Source: a virus
Direction: 5' to 3' (one strand)
DNA: 49,585 nt
IMG/VR virus record: IMGVR_UViG_3300015206_000157
Span: 1-49,585 of that record
Numbering within the stretch: the first letter of the stretch is position 1; the number at the start of each line of letters is the position of its first letter. Shown one piece after another: positions 30,048 through 39,135 of the stretch. A model generated the notes under the pieces. That model was not told the DNA's origin. It saw nothing but the letters and a program-made list of their open reading frames with translations, and did no database searches. The translations under genes were made by a program, and so were the position numbers.

Positions 30048-30529
30048 TGATCACCGGTCCATTGCCTTACGCGGAATTCTTCCTGGCGGTTGGCGATGTC
30101 AACACCTTCGGTATTGACTGGGCAAAGTGGCTGAAAAAACCATGGCGCGCCGGGCAATTGGTCACCGTCGGCGCGGTGATTCGTCCACGCACGCCGAATG
30201 GGTACCAGCTGACCGCGACAGTTGGCGGCCAGTCAGGAAACGTAGAGCCAATCTGGCCCACCACGATTGGTCAAACCATAGTGGATGGCAGCGTCACTTG
30301 GGCTGTCGAGGCCCTCGATCTGACATCGCTTTCGGCGACAGTCGTAAGCGCGCAATGGCAAGTGCCCACCGGTGTTGCCGTCGACGGCCAATCGCTTAGC
30401 GGGCAGATCGTGAGCGCGGTTCTCGATGTCACCCAAGCAGTTGTCGGCCAGACCTACACCGTCAACGTCCCCACCACGATGTCGGACGGCGAGGTGAAGA
30501 CCGGCCGCATCGTTTTGAAGGTTCGCTGA
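30047..30529 (+). CDS. Structural-type protein, 160 residues
   Basis: Contains MITGPLPYAEFFLAVGDVNT, IGQTIVDGSVTWAVEAL (a carbohydrate-binding-like 'DGSVTW' motif common in phage fibres) and a C-terminal Ig-like part (TYTVNVPTTMSDGEVKTGRI). Start overlaps the previous stop (TGATG). Probably a virion or fibre-associated protein. Confidence 0.6.
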   Translation: MITGPLPYAEFFLAVGDVNTFGIDWAKWLKKPWRAGQLVTVGAVIRPRTPNGYQLTATVGGQSGNVEPIWPTTIGQTIVDGSVTWAVEALDLTSLSATVVSAQWQVPTGVAVDGQSLSGQIVSAVLDVTQAVVGQTYTVNVPTTMSDGEVKTGRIVLKVR

Positions 30530-30543
30530 TAAGGCTCGCTGAA

Positions 30544-31128
30544 ATGACCGAGGAAGTAATTCAGAGAACGACTCCAGATTGGGAGCGTGTAGAAGCTGAC
30601 TATCGCGCTGGGCTTCTTTCTCTGCGCGAGATCGCGACCAAGGATGGTCATGTCACTGAGGGCGCTATTCGCAAGAAGGCGAAGAAGCTCGGATGGACCC
30701 GTGACCTGGCCGCCAAGATCCAGGCCAAGGCTGATGATCTGGTACGCAAAGAGGCGGTACGCATACCCGGTACGCAGCAGACCGAGTACGCGCCGGCTGC
30801 GGAGCGCGTACTTGTTGAGGCCAATGCCCATGCCATTGCAGGGGTGCGGTTGCGGCATCGCAAGGACATATCGACGGGTCAGACCGCGTGCCTGGAGATG
30901 CTGACCGAGTTGAGCGCATCCGTGAAAGCGCAGGATAAGCCGCTGTCGGCGAGGGCGGCAACACTCAAGACGTTGACGGATTCCCTCAAGAGCCTGGTCA
31001 CACTCGAGCGCGAGGCCTGGGGCCTTAAGACGGATGGCGAGGGCGATACGCCATTGGAACCACCTGTCATCAAGCTAGGATTTGCGAATGGCGGTCCCGG
31101 TCGAAGCGCTCGCCCCGAAAGTTCGTGA
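30544..31128 (+). CDS. terS: Terminase small subunit
   Basis: 194 residues. The N-terminal helix-turn-helix (DWERVEADYRAGLLSLREIA, EGAIRKKAKKLGWTRDL) is typical of small terminases that recognise the packaging site; the centre is a helical oligomerisation region and the C-terminus is flexible (GFANGGPGRSARPESS). Its 3' end overlaps the large-subunit gene by 41 bases. The packaging site may lie in or near this gene. Confidence 0.8.
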   Translation: MTEEVIQRTTPDWERVEADYRAGLLSLREIATKDGHVTEGAIRKKAKKLGWTRDLAAKIQAKADDLVRKEAVRIPGTQQTEYAPAAERVLVEANAHAIAGVRLRHRKDISTGQTACLEMLTELSASVKAQDKPLSARAATLKTLTDSLKSLVTLEREAWGLKTDGEGDTPLEPPVIKLGFANGGPGRSARPESS

Positions 31129-32326
31129 CCTCTGTTTCGACGCCGATGGCAACTGGATACCGTCTGACTACAAGGTGATGCACGGAGGTCGTGGCGGACT
31201 GAAGAGCTGGGGGTTTGCCACGGTCGCGGTCCTGTTGGCAGCCATGGAGACCCCGCTTCGCATCGCCTGCGCGCGTGAATACCAGAATTCGATTGAGGAA
31301 TCGGTTCACCAAGCAATCGTCGCTCAGATTGATAGGCTCGAGCTTCGCCCCTATTTTGATATCGGTAAGCGGGCGATTGAGTCATTTTCAGGATCCAAGT
31401 TCTTCTTCGCCGGCATAAAAACCGAGCCTTCCAAATTCAAGTCGACCGAAGGCATCGACATCCTTTGGATCGAAGAAGGCGAGAAGGTCAGCGAGGACAG
31501 TTGGCAGATCGTTGAGCCTACGATCTTGCGACGGCCAAGCGCTGAGATTTGGTGCGGGTTCAACCCGGATCTTGAGAAGGATGCGACCTCAAAGAGGTTC
31601 TTAGGGCCAGAGCGCTATCATGCGCCGCACGCCCGGATCATCGAGACGAATTGGCGGGATAATCCATGGCTGCCAGAGAAAATGATCCGGCTGAAGGATC
31701 ATTTGGCCCGGGTCGATCCGGACGCCTATGCCCATGTCTGGGAAGGGCAGTTCCGCCGCAACAGCGCAGCGCAGGTGCTCAAGGGCAAGTATTCGATCGA
31801 GGCCTTTGAGCCTCAGTCTGGATGGTCAGGCCCTTATTACGGCGTGGACTGGGGATTCTCGGTCGATCCCACGGCGATGATCCGTTGCTGGGTTCACGAA
31901 AACCGGCTGTACATCGAGAAGGAAGCCTACGGGGTCGGCGTCGAGACGGTTGACCTGCCGACGCTGTTTCAGGAAATCCCCGGTTCTTCGACGCATATGT
32001 CTCGCGCAGACAACGCGCGACCTGAGCACATCAGCCACTGCAACCGACACGGCTTCCCTCGCATGATCGCGGCGGCCAAGTGGCCCGGCTGTGCGGAGGA
32101 CGGCGTGAGCCATCTTCGCAGCTACGAAAAAATCATCATTCATCCAGATTGTGAGCATGCCAAGGAAGAGGCGCTACTGTGGTCCTACAAAACCGACAAG
32201 GTGTCGGGCGATGTGCTACCGGAGCTTATGGATAAGCACAACCACGTCATGGACGCAATCCGGTACGCCCTAGAGCCAATGATCAAGCGACGCGGCTCGA
32301 AGATCACGCCGCTACGTTTTCGATAG
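31088..32326 (+). CDS. terL: Terminase large subunit
   Basis: 412 residues. The ATPase has Walker A GGRGGLKS (33-40; the usual GGRGSGKS is altered to GL) and Walker B DILWIEE (124-130). The nuclease domain has VDWGFSVDP (253-261) and the metal-binding HNHVMDAIRY near the C-terminus, as in Terminase_3/PBSX-type enzymes. It pumps DNA into the procapsid and cuts it. The ATG at 31088 has AGGA 8 bases upstream. Confidence 0.93.
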   Translation: MAVPVEALAPKVRDLCFDADGNWIPSDYKVMHGGRGGLKSWGFATVAVLLAAMETPLRIACAREYQNSIEESVHQAIVAQIDRLELRPYFDIGKRAIESFSGSKFFFAGIKTEPSKFKSTEGIDILWIEEGEKVSEDSWQIVEPTILRRPSAEIWCGFNPDLEKDATSKRFLGPERYHAPHARIIETNWRDNPWLPEKMIRLKDHLARVDPDAYAHVWEGQFRRNSAAQVLKGKYSIEAFEPQSGWSGPYYGVDWGFSVDPTAMIRCWVHENRLYIEKEAYGVGVETVDLPTLFQEIPGSSTHMSRADNARPEHISHCNRHGFPRMIAAAKWPGCAEDGVSHLRSYEKIIIHPDCEHAKEEALLWSYKTDKVSGDVLPELMDKHNHVMDAIRYALEPMIKRRGSKITPLRFR

Positions 32327-32333
32327 AGGCACT

Positions 32334-33734
32334 ATGACCGATCCTATTCGCCAAACTTCAGCGCACGTCGATCAAATGGCCAAAGACTGGCCGCTGATCG
32401 ATGCTCTGATGCACGGCACGCCCGAGATGCGCGAGGGAGGCGAGAAGTGGCTGCCTAAGTGGCCTCTCGAGGAACAGGACGTTTATGCCCGGCGCGTGGC
32501 TGTGGCGACGCTCCATCCCGTGTTCAAGCGCACGGTATTGGTCAATGCCGCGCGGCCGTTCTCGCGTCCGATGAAGTTGGGCGACAAGACGCCGCAAAAA
32601 GTCCTGGACTGGTCTGAGGACATCGATCTTCAGGGGACGACGCTTGCCGCCATGGCGGTGGGCCTTATGGTGTGCTGCCTATCGAAGGGCTTGACCGGCA
32701 TCCTGATCGACTATCCTAAGGCGGAAGGCGTCAAGACTGTTGCAGACGAGAAGGTGACGGGGGCCCGGCCATACTGGGTTCATTACGACGCCAATTCATT
32801 CTTGGGCTGGAAAGTGGACAAAGGTCCGCACGGGATGCAACTCATGCAGTTGCGCCTCTTGGAATCCGTCCAGATCGATGACGGTGAGTTCGGAACCAAG
32901 ACGATTGAGCAGGTCAGGCTGCTGACGCCCGGCGCCTGGGCGATCTATCGCGAGAACGACAAAAAGGAATGGGAATTATTCGAGAGCGGCAAAACGACGC
33001 TCGACTTCATCCCGTTCGTGTTTTTCTACGGTACCCGCAAGGGTTATGGGGCAGGCTGCTCGCCACTCAAGGATTTGGCGTACCAGAATCTGGAGCACTA
33101 CCAGAGTTCGAGCGATCAGCAAACGATTCTCGGCGTGGCCAGAGTGCCCATCCTCTTCGCGCGCATGTTTGACGACGGGGTGCTTGCCGTAGGCGCGGGC
33201 TCTATCGCAACGGCGCAACACGAGAAATCCACGCTCGAATACGTCGAACATACCGGCGCCGCCATTGACGCCGGCAGTAAGTCGATCCTGGACCTCGAAG
33301 ATCGAATGCGCTCGACCGGCGCGGAATTGATTTCTCAAAAGACGGCCTACACCACTGCGACGCAAATATCGAGCGAAGTGGATTCGGCCAAGAGCACTTT
33401 GCAGCAGATTGTCGAGGTGTTCGAAGAATGCCTCGAGAAAGCGCTCAACGTCACGGCGGCTTGGGTGAAGGAGCCTGAAACAGCCGAAGTTGAACTCTAC
33501 AAAGACTTCGCGTCCGGCAATGACACTGATCCTGCGACGCTCCACACGGCGGTCGAGAAGAAAACCCTGTCTCGTCAGTCGGCATTCGAAGAGCTGCAGC
33601 GTCGCGATGTCATCTCACACGATCGAACTTGGGAGGATGAGCAAGGGCGCATCAAACGGGAAGCGAATGACTTTCCTGAAAGCGGCCCAACGATCCCGCA
33701 AGGGCGGCCGCAGGTAAACGAGAACATACCCTGA
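32334..33734 (+). CDS. Portal protein (DUF4055 family)
   Basis: 466 residues. HVDQMAKDWPLIDALMHGTP at the start, AARPFSRPMKLGD, GLTGILIDYP, and the C-terminal stem-like SEVDSAKSTLQQIVEVFEEC and LSRQSAFEELQRRDVI are landmarks of DUF4055 portals. It would form the dodecameric DNA channel. Its place after terL and before scaffold and coat is the normal one. Confidence 0.85.
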   Translation: MTDPIRQTSAHVDQMAKDWPLIDALMHGTPEMREGGEKWLPKWPLEEQDVYARRVAVATLHPVFKRTVLVNAARPFSRPMKLGDKTPQKVLDWSEDIDLQGTTLAAMAVGLMVCCLSKGLTGILIDYPKAEGVKTVADEKVTGARPYWVHYDANSFLGWKVDKGPHGMQLMQLRLLESVQIDDGEFGTKTIEQVRLLTPGAWAIYRENDKKEWELFESGKTTLDFIPFVFFYGTRKGYGAGCSPLKDLAYQNLEHYQSSSDQQTILGVARVPILFARMFDDGVLAVGAGSIATAQHEKSTLEYVEHTGAAIDAGSKSILDLEDRMRSTGAELISQKTAYTTATQISSEVDSAKSTLQQIVEVFEECLEKALNVTAAWVKEPETAEVELYKDFASGNDTDPATLHTAVEKKTLSRQSAFEELQRRDVISHDRTWEDEQGRIKREANDFPESGPTIPQGRPQVNENIP

Positions 33735-33812
33735 TTATTGCTGATGCCCGGATGGGCTAGGCGCTCGCAGTCGGATGACTGCATTGACGCGGTTGATGCC
33801 GCAAGGTGATGC

Positions 33813-34598
33813 ATGAAACTCAAAGTCGAATCTGTCAATGGTGCCGAATATGCCGTTCTGAAGGAAGGCAAGCCGGTCTACGTGCACAACGACGGCAAGG
33901 AGATCGAATTCGATGCGCCGGCAACGGTCGCAACGATATCCCGCCTGAACGGTGAGGCGAAGTCGCACCGCGAGCGCGCGGAGGGCTTGGAAACGACCCT
34001 CAAGGGATTCGAGGGGCTGGACCCAGCGAAGGCCCGCCAGGCGCTGGAAATCACCGGCAAACTCGACGCCAAGAAGCTGATCGATGCGGGCGAGGTCGAT
34101 AAAGTGCGTTCGGAAGCTCAGAAAGCCTTTCAGGATCAAGTCGCGGCGATCGAAGAGAAGTACGCGCCAGTGATCAAGGAACGCGACGGATATCTGTCCG
34201 CGCTTGTGAACGAGAAAGTTGGCGGCGCTTTCGCGCGATCGAAACTGATTGCGGACAAGCTCGCCATTCCAGCGGATATGGTCCAAGCGCGCTTCGGCGA
34301 TGCATTCAAGCTCGAAGGCGACACGGTGATTGCCTATGACAAGTCGGGCAACAAGATCTTCTCCCGCGCGAAGCCGGGCGAGGTCGCGGGGTTCGATGAA
34401 GCGCTCGAGATCCTGATCGACAACTATCCGTACAAGGATCACATCATCAAGGGCTCTGGCGCGAATGGCGGCGGCGCGAATGGCGGCGGCGCGAACGCGA
34501 ACGGCAAGAAAGTCCTTACCCGCGCGCAGTTCGACGGCCTGAGCCTCGGTGCACAGAAAGCGCATTTCAAGAACGGCGGCACCATCGTCGCCGGCTGA
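33813..34598 (+). CDS. Capsid scaffolding-like protein (DUF6651-like)
   Basis: 261 residues. An N-terminal small beta part (MKLKVESVNGAEYAVLKEGK) is followed by helices (LNGEAKSHRERAEGLETTLK, EAQKAFQDQVAAIEEKYAPV), a C-terminal fold, and a glycine-asparagine tract GANGGGANGGGANANG before a basic end (ARAQFDGLSLGAQKAHFKN-like). This is the usual form of the scaffolding protein located between portal and coat genes. Confidence 0.7.
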   Translation: MKLKVESVNGAEYAVLKEGKPVYVHNDGKEIEFDAPATVATISRLNGEAKSHRERAEGLETTLKGFEGLDPAKARQALEITGKLDAKKLIDAGEVDKVRSEAQKAFQDQVAAIEEKYAPVIKERDGYLSALVNEKVGGAFARSKLIADKLAIPADMVQARFGDAFKLEGDTVIAYDKSGNKIFSRAKPGEVAGFDEALEILIDNYPYKDHIIKGSGANGGGANGGGANANGKKVLTRAQFDGLSLGAQKAHFKNGGTIVAG

Positions 34599-34762
34599 TT
34601 TCTACGCCCTAGGGCCTCATTCATTTTTCGATTTTCGCTGTGTCCGGATGGGCATGGCCTCCCTTTGTTTTACGCAATGCCAAGTTCTCGGATGGGAATT
34701 GGAACGCGTGAGCCGGATGGCTCGTTCGATCAACCATTTTCCCCTCACTGGAGTATTTTCAA

Positions 34763-35929
34763 ATGGCGAATACGCTGACCGGCCTTATCCCCGACCTCTA
34801 CGAAGCGATTGACGTCGTTTCGCGCGAATTGGTCGGGTTCATTCCCTCGGTGACCCTGGATGCAAGCGCCGAACGCGCGGCAGTCAATCAGCCGATTCTG
34901 GTGCCGATCACCCCCGCGGCACCCGCCGAGGACGTGACCCCGGGTCAGTTGCCCCCGGATGATGGCGATCAGAACGTCGGCAATACGCAGATCCTGATTG
35001 CATTCTCCCGCATGGTGCCTTTCCGCTGGCAGGGTGAAGAGCAGAAAGGTTTGAATGCGCATGGGCCCGGCTACACCAACATTCGCCGCGATCAGATCGT
35101 GCAGGCGATGCGTACCTTGACGAATGAGGTCGAGGGCCACGTGGGCAGCTTGGTGGCCTCCGGTTCGCGCGCCTTCGGCACGGTCGGCACTACGCCGTTC
35201 GGCACCGATCTCTCTGCAACCGCGGGGCTGCGCAAGATCCTCTCCGACAATGGCGCGCCGCTGTCTGACCTTCAGGCGGTGGTTTCGACCACGGTCGGCG
35301 CGAATCTGCGCAAACTGCAGCAACTGACCTTCGCGAACGAAGCCGGCACGACGGAGCTTCGGGCGCAAGGCACCCTCCTTGATCTGCACGGCTTCAAGCT
35401 TCGCGAGTCAGCGGGTATCAATGATGTGGCCGCGGGCACGGTCACGGGCGCCGTCACGGGCACGGGCGCCGCGGGCTCCAGCGTTGCGTTCCAGAACGCG
35501 GTGACGATCACGACGCCCGCGGGCGGTGCTGCGAACATCGTAGCGGGCGACGTAGTGGCCTTCGCTGGCGATACCAACCAGTACGTGGTTGCATCAGGCT
35601 TGATCTTGGGTGCGTCCGCTTCCGGAACGTTGTTGCTCAACAACCCCGGCCTTCGTACCACGATCAGCGGCGCTGCCATCACCGTGCTCGGCACGGGTTT
35701 CCGTGACTTCGCGTTCAACCGCTCCGCACTGGTGCTCGTGACTCGCGCGCCGGCCCTGCCGGAAGAGGGCGATATGGCGAGCGATCGGGTCATCATCCAA
35801 GACGAGCGCTCTGGACTCGCCTTCGAAGTGGCCATGTACCCGCAATACCGCCGCGTTCGCTACGAGGTCTCGATGGCCTACGGCTTCGCCAACATCAAGC
35901 CGGAACACACTGCGCTGTTGCTCGAATAA
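34763..35929 (+). CDS. Major capsid protein (P22 coat-like)
   Basis: 388 residues. MANTLTGLIPDLYEAIDVVS, RELVGFIPSVTLDASAERAA, FSRMVPFRWQGEEQKGLN and the late AFEVAMYPQYRRVRYEVSMA, YGFANIKPEHTALLLE match the P22 gp5-like coat family. A Gly/Ala/Thr-rich beta segment (about 215-310) corresponds to the inserted domain region. GGAG precedes the ATG. The 164 bases before it contain no gene. Confidence 0.88.
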   Translation: MANTLTGLIPDLYEAIDVVSRELVGFIPSVTLDASAERAAVNQPILVPITPAAPAEDVTPGQLPPDDGDQNVGNTQILIAFSRMVPFRWQGEEQKGLNAHGPGYTNIRRDQIVQAMRTLTNEVEGHVGSLVASGSRAFGTVGTTPFGTDLSATAGLRKILSDNGAPLSDLQAVVSTTVGANLRKLQQLTFANEAGTTELRAQGTLLDLHGFKLRESAGINDVAAGTVTGAVTGTGAAGSSVAFQNAVTITTPAGGAANIVAGDVVAFAGDTNQYVVASGLILGASASGTLLLNNPGLRTTISGAAITVLGTGFRDFAFNRSALVLVTRAPALPEEGDMASDRVIIQDERSGLAFEVAMYPQYRRVRYEVSMAYGFANIKPEHTALLLE

Positions 35930-35968
35930 TCGGCGCCATACTTCCAAACCCCCATTTAGGAGACATCC

Positions 35969-36121
35969 ATGTCAATGCCAAAGAACAAGATCCCGAGGGA
36001 TCTCATGTCGAAGAAGGAAGGTATTCGCGAGAAGGAATCGCGAGCCATGCCGGAGCCCGGTACCTACGACAAGCGCCGTGAACCCACCCGGGAATACGAC
36101 GCATTCAAGGGTAAGCGCTAA
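35969..36121 (+). CDS. 50-residue basic structural-region protein
   Basis: MSMPKNKIPRDLMSKKEGIR and on to REYDAFKGKR; highly charged and probably disordered. AGGAG lies just upstream. Similar small ORFs follow the coat gene in related phages. Function unknown. Its stop overlaps the next ATG by one base. Confidence 0.55.
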   Translation: MSMPKNKIPRDLMSKKEGIREKESRAMPEPGTYDKRREPTREYDAFKGKR

Positions 36122-36288
36122 TGGCCGGTGAAGCCCTCGTGACCGTCAAAAAGGTGGGGCAACCCACCTTGCGGATCACGCAAAAATCACTCGTCTCGCA
36201 TGCCAAGCACGGCTGGGTTCAGGTTGAGGACGAAGCTCCTAAGGTCGTCGAGATCAAGCCCTCCAAAAACGACACTTCCAAAGGATAA
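36121..36288 (+). CDS. 55-residue hypothetical protein
   Basis: MAGEALVTVKKVGQPTLRIT, QKSLVSHAKHGWVQVEDEA, then a Lys-rich tail. A small beta protein, translationally linked to its upstream neighbour (TAATG). Function unknown. Confidence 0.55.
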   Translation: MAGEALVTVKKVGQPTLRITQKSLVSHAKHGWVQVEDEAPKVVEIKPSKNDTSKG

Positions 36289-36291
36289 GTC

Positions 36292-36840
36292 ATGACCATC
36301 GTCAACAGTCTCCTTCAGCCCTACACCAATGTGATCGAGGCGGCCCGATCCCTGACCGTCACCCCGGGTAGCGGGGCCTCCGCCGTCGTCACCCTGTCTC
36401 GCAGCGGCGTCCCTTCCCCTCAGGTCCTGTCGCAGACGATCACCAGCGAAACGACCTTCGGGCCATACAATCTCGCCCTCGACGTGATTGTCACGGCGAC
36501 CGCCGGATCGTCCACCGCGACCCTCCAAGATGCGCCGACTCCCGCCGCCTCCGCTCCGCAGTTCGTCACTGGCGCCGCTGCTGCCGCAACCGTCGCTCCG
36601 GGTGTGACCGATGTCATTCTCGACAGCATCAACGGAACGGCGTTCGCGTTGACCTTTCCTGTGGCGACCGTGGATAAGCAGGCGCTGCGCGTTCTGTCTG
36701 GCTCTGCCAGCACTGCGCTGACTGTCACCGGTTCGGGCGATGGTTCCACCATCAAGAATGCGCCCGCCGCAGTGGTATCCGGGACCTGCTTCGCGTGGCA
36801 GTACCGTCATGCCAACACGACTTGGTACCGCCAGTACTGA
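36292..36840 (+). CDS. Ala/Thr-rich virion decoration-type protein
   Basis: 182 residues, beta-rich: LTVTPGSGASAVVTLSRSGV, LALDVIVTATAGSSTATLQD, ALTVTGSGDGSTIKNAPAAV, ending ANTTWYRQY. Two similar beta units suggest a head decoration or fibre-type protein. Not assigned to a family. Confidence 0.6.
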   Translation: MTIVNSLLQPYTNVIEAARSLTVTPGSGASAVVTLSRSGVPSPQVLSQTITSETTFGPYNLALDVIVTATAGSSTATLQDAPTPAASAPQFVTGAAAAATVAPGVTDVILDSINGTAFALTFPVATVDKQALRVLSGSASTALTVTGSGDGSTIKNAPAAVVSGTCFAWQYRHANTTWYRQY

Positions 36841-36841
36841 G

Positions 36842-37243
36842 ATGGCTCTCACGGCCCAGCAAACCGCTGACGTGAGGCGTTTTGCCGGATATCCGTCGCT
36901 CGGGACGGATACTCCGGCGAGCACGTCGAGCGACTTTGCCTATGGCTGGGTTACGCCCGGCGTGTGGCAAACCTTGTTCACGCGTTTGGAAAACATGCCT
37001 CCCGAGACTGAAAGCACGCTAATCAGCGTGTATCTGGGCGCGCTCTATCCGCTCGAACAAGCAATCGTGAATGCTGGCCGCGATTTGGATACCGATGAAG
37101 CGGCCTCTTGGGTTCGCAACAAAAACGAAGTAGCCGACCGTATGCGGCTATTCGATAGCTGGCGCCGGCGGATGTGCCACCTAATAGGCGTCGCTCCTGG
37201 CCCGTATCTGGGTCAAGGCGGATTGCGCGTCGTTCGGTGCTAA
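36842..37243 (+). CDS. Head-tail connector-type protein
   Basis: 133 residues: MALTAQQTADVRRFAGYPSL, FTRLENMPPETESTLISVYL, ASWVRNKNEVADRMRLFDSW. The helical make-up and the position directly after coat and decoration genes suit a head-completion adaptor. Stop and next start are adjacent. Confidence 0.6.
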   Translation: MALTAQQTADVRRFAGYPSLGTDTPASTSSDFAYGWVTPGVWQTLFTRLENMPPETESTLISVYLGALYPLEQAIVNAGRDLDTDEAASWVRNKNEVADRMRLFDSWRRRMCHLIGVAPGPYLGQGGLRVVRC

Positions 37244-37891
37244 ATGGATGGCCATCGACTGCAGGAGTTGATCTACCGCGGTAATGGCCACGCGGCGCGG
37301 CATATAGGTAATCCCTGTGCTGTCTATCGCCCGCAGAATTCGACCGCGCCTTTGACTAATCAGGTGACCTCTCTCCCGATCACGTTCAACGCATCGAATC
37401 CCAACTACACCAAGCCGCAGCTTTACGGCAAAGCGGTCTGGTACGCCGACATGGACGGCAGGACAACGCTGCCAGGCGACTACCTGGTGCGTCAGTTTGA
37501 CGACAAGATCTGGTACATCGCGGCCCAGCAGCAGTTGTTGCCGATCGTCGCGATCGAGTGTAATCGACGCATACGAGTCGTTCGCACCCCGCCGCTCACC
37601 GGCTCCGGCCAGCTTGGATACAGCGGCATCATCGACCCAGTCGATGCGCTTGGAACGAAGGACTCTCTGTGGCCCTGCTCGATTCTGGCAGGAGGTAAAC
37701 CGATCCCTGCGGCCAACCTGCCGTCGGATGTGAGAGATGCGGGATGGAAAATTCTGCTCCCCATCTCGGTACCGCTCCTAATCCGATCGGCCGATTTGAT
37801 CGAGGATGACATCGGCCGCGGGTTCGCCGTTGGATCCGCTGAACTCACCGACTTAGGCTGGCGCCTGGAAGTCAACGAGACGCACACATGA
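37244..37891 (+). CDS. Putative head-tail joining protein
   Basis: 215 residues, mainly beta (NQVTSLPITFNASNPNYTKP, WYADMDGRTTLPGDYLVRQF, KIWYIAAQQQLLPIVAIECN). Position between connector and tail-terminator-like genes suggests a neck component. Family not recognised. Confidence 0.6.
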   Translation: MDGHRLQELIYRGNGHAARHIGNPCAVYRPQNSTAPLTNQVTSLPITFNASNPNYTKPQLYGKAVWYADMDGRTTLPGDYLVRQFDDKIWYIAAQQQLLPIVAIECNRRIRVVRTPPLTGSGQLGYSGIIDPVDALGTKDSLWPCSILAGGKPIPAANLPSDVRDAGWKILLPISVPLLIRSADLIEDDIGRGFAVGSAELTDLGWRLEVNETHT

Positions 37892-38055
37892 TCCGTCGCT
37901 TTTTCTACGTGCGCTCTCCGAAAGGCCGAGTGCTGCATATCCAGTACGGCAAATCGCACAGCGAAGGCCCAGTGAAGTGCGGTCTTAACAGCGAGAATGG
38001 CTGGTTGTGGATGCATCGCGGCAGCATTCCGATTTGCAAGCGCTGTAGTTCGTGA
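37888..38055 (+). CDS. 55-residue Cys-containing protein
   Basis: MIRRFFYVRSPKGRVLHIQY, then EGPVKCGLNSENGWLWMHRG, ending CKRCSS. Three cysteines near the end may bind zinc. ATGA and GTGA overlaps on each side support it. Function unknown. Confidence 0.55.
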   Translation: MIRRFFYVRSPKGRVLHIQYGKSHSEGPVKCGLNSENGWLWMHRGSIPICKRCSS

Positions 38056-38915
38056 GCGATTTAGTCGACGTTCAAAACTCGCTGGTCTCGCTTTGCACCG
38101 CGCAGCTATATCCAACCGGTTCCTCAGCAGGACTGGTGCCATCTCCTGCGGTAGGCTTCGTCGTCAAGATTTACCCAGGCTGGCCCGTCAAAGCTCAGCT
38201 CGATATTGATCTGGCGGCAAAGCCTGCCATTTGCCACGTCTCAGTCTACCCCACCAAGATGGAGCGACAGACGACGCGCTACCTCTCGCGGTACAAGCAG
38301 TTGTCTATGAACACGCCGACACTGACTCTCGCCGCGTCCGGCCAGACGGTAACGGTAGGCGGGACCATTCCGCCGGCATCGAACCCTCACAACTTGGCGA
38401 TTTTCGTCAACGGCGTGCCATACATCTATCAGCCGCTGATCAATGACACGCTGCAGACGATTGCCACGGCATTTGCCGCACTCATCCCAGGGGCAAGCGC
38501 AGCCGGCGCCGTCGTCACAGTGCCGAGTGCTGCGGTGCTTGGCCCGGTTCGCGTCGGCGTCACCGGCACCAGCGGCCGATCGGTTGGCAATCAGGATCGC
38601 GTGTTTCAAATCGGTATTTGGGCCGACACGCCAGCGCATCGAGACGTGATCGCGCAGGCGATTGACCCGGCGCTTCGAGCAACGGCCTTCGTATTCATGC
38701 CGGACGGCACCGCGGGCAAGCTCGAGTATCGCGGCAGTCCCGAAACAGATCAGTTTGAGAAAAGCACGCTATACCGGCGGGACCTTATGTACTCGGTCGA
38801 TTACTCGACCATGCAAACCGTCGCCGCGCCTCAGATCGTCGCCGTCGAAGTCAACATTTCAGCGGCCGTCGACGGCGTGCCGCCGTTCGTACCGGTTTCC
38901 ACGCAGTTTTCCTAG
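38052..38915 (+). CDS. Tail completion/neck protein of contractile-tail phage
   Basis: 287 residues from GTG (GTGA overlap). SDLVDVQNSLVSLCTAQLYP, FVVKIYPGWPVKAQLDIDLA, a Thr/Ala-rich middle (about 90-170) and DRVFQIGIWADTPAHRDVIA, AQAIDPALR. Such a gene precedes the sheath gene in related myoviruses and probably ends the tail tube. Assignment rests on position and architecture. Confidence 0.6.
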   Translation: MSDLVDVQNSLVSLCTAQLYPTGSSAGLVPSPAVGFVVKIYPGWPVKAQLDIDLAAKPAICHVSVYPTKMERQTTRYLSRYKQLSMNTPTLTLAASGQTVTVGGTIPPASNPHNLAIFVNGVPYIYQPLINDTLQTIATAFAALIPGASAAGAVVTVPSAAVLGPVRVGVTGTSGRSVGNQDRVFQIGIWADTPAHRDVIAQAIDPALRATAFVFMPDGTAGKLEYRGSPETDQFEKSTLYRRDLMYSVDYSTMQTVAAPQIVAVEVNISAAVDGVPPFVPVSTQFS

Positions 38916-38924
38916 GAGCCTTTC

Positions 38925-39071
38925 ATGTACCTAGTCGTCATTCACGAATTCGCCAAGTACAAAAAGGGCGATCACATCACCGATCAAGCCGAGATCGAGA
39001 AGATTTTGGGCGATGAGCGCAAGCACCGCGTAGTCAAGTGCTCGGCGCCAGCAGACGCGACGCTGAACTGA
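38925..39071 (+). CDS. 48-residue hypothetical protein
   Basis: MYLVVIHEFAKYKKGDHITD, QAEIEKILGDERKHRVVKCS, a small alpha/beta unit with AGGAG upstream. It resembles short proteins found just before the sheath gene in related phages. Followed by a terminator. Confidence 0.55.
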   Translation: MYLVVIHEFAKYKKGDHITDQAEIEKILGDERKHRVVKCSAPADATLN

Positions 39072-39094
39072 AGCCAACACACAAGCCACCACCG

Positions 39095-39118
39095 AACCCG
39101 CCACTGAGCGGGTTTTTT
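39095..39118 (+). terminator. Intrinsic terminator before the sheath gene
   Basis: AACCCGC-CACTGA-GCGGGTT followed by TTTT: a 7-bp stem and a run of six T in total. It separates the head/neck genes from the tail genes and may reduce read-through or mark a processing point. Confidence 0.75.
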
Positions 39119-39135
39119 CGTTTTAGGAGCATCGA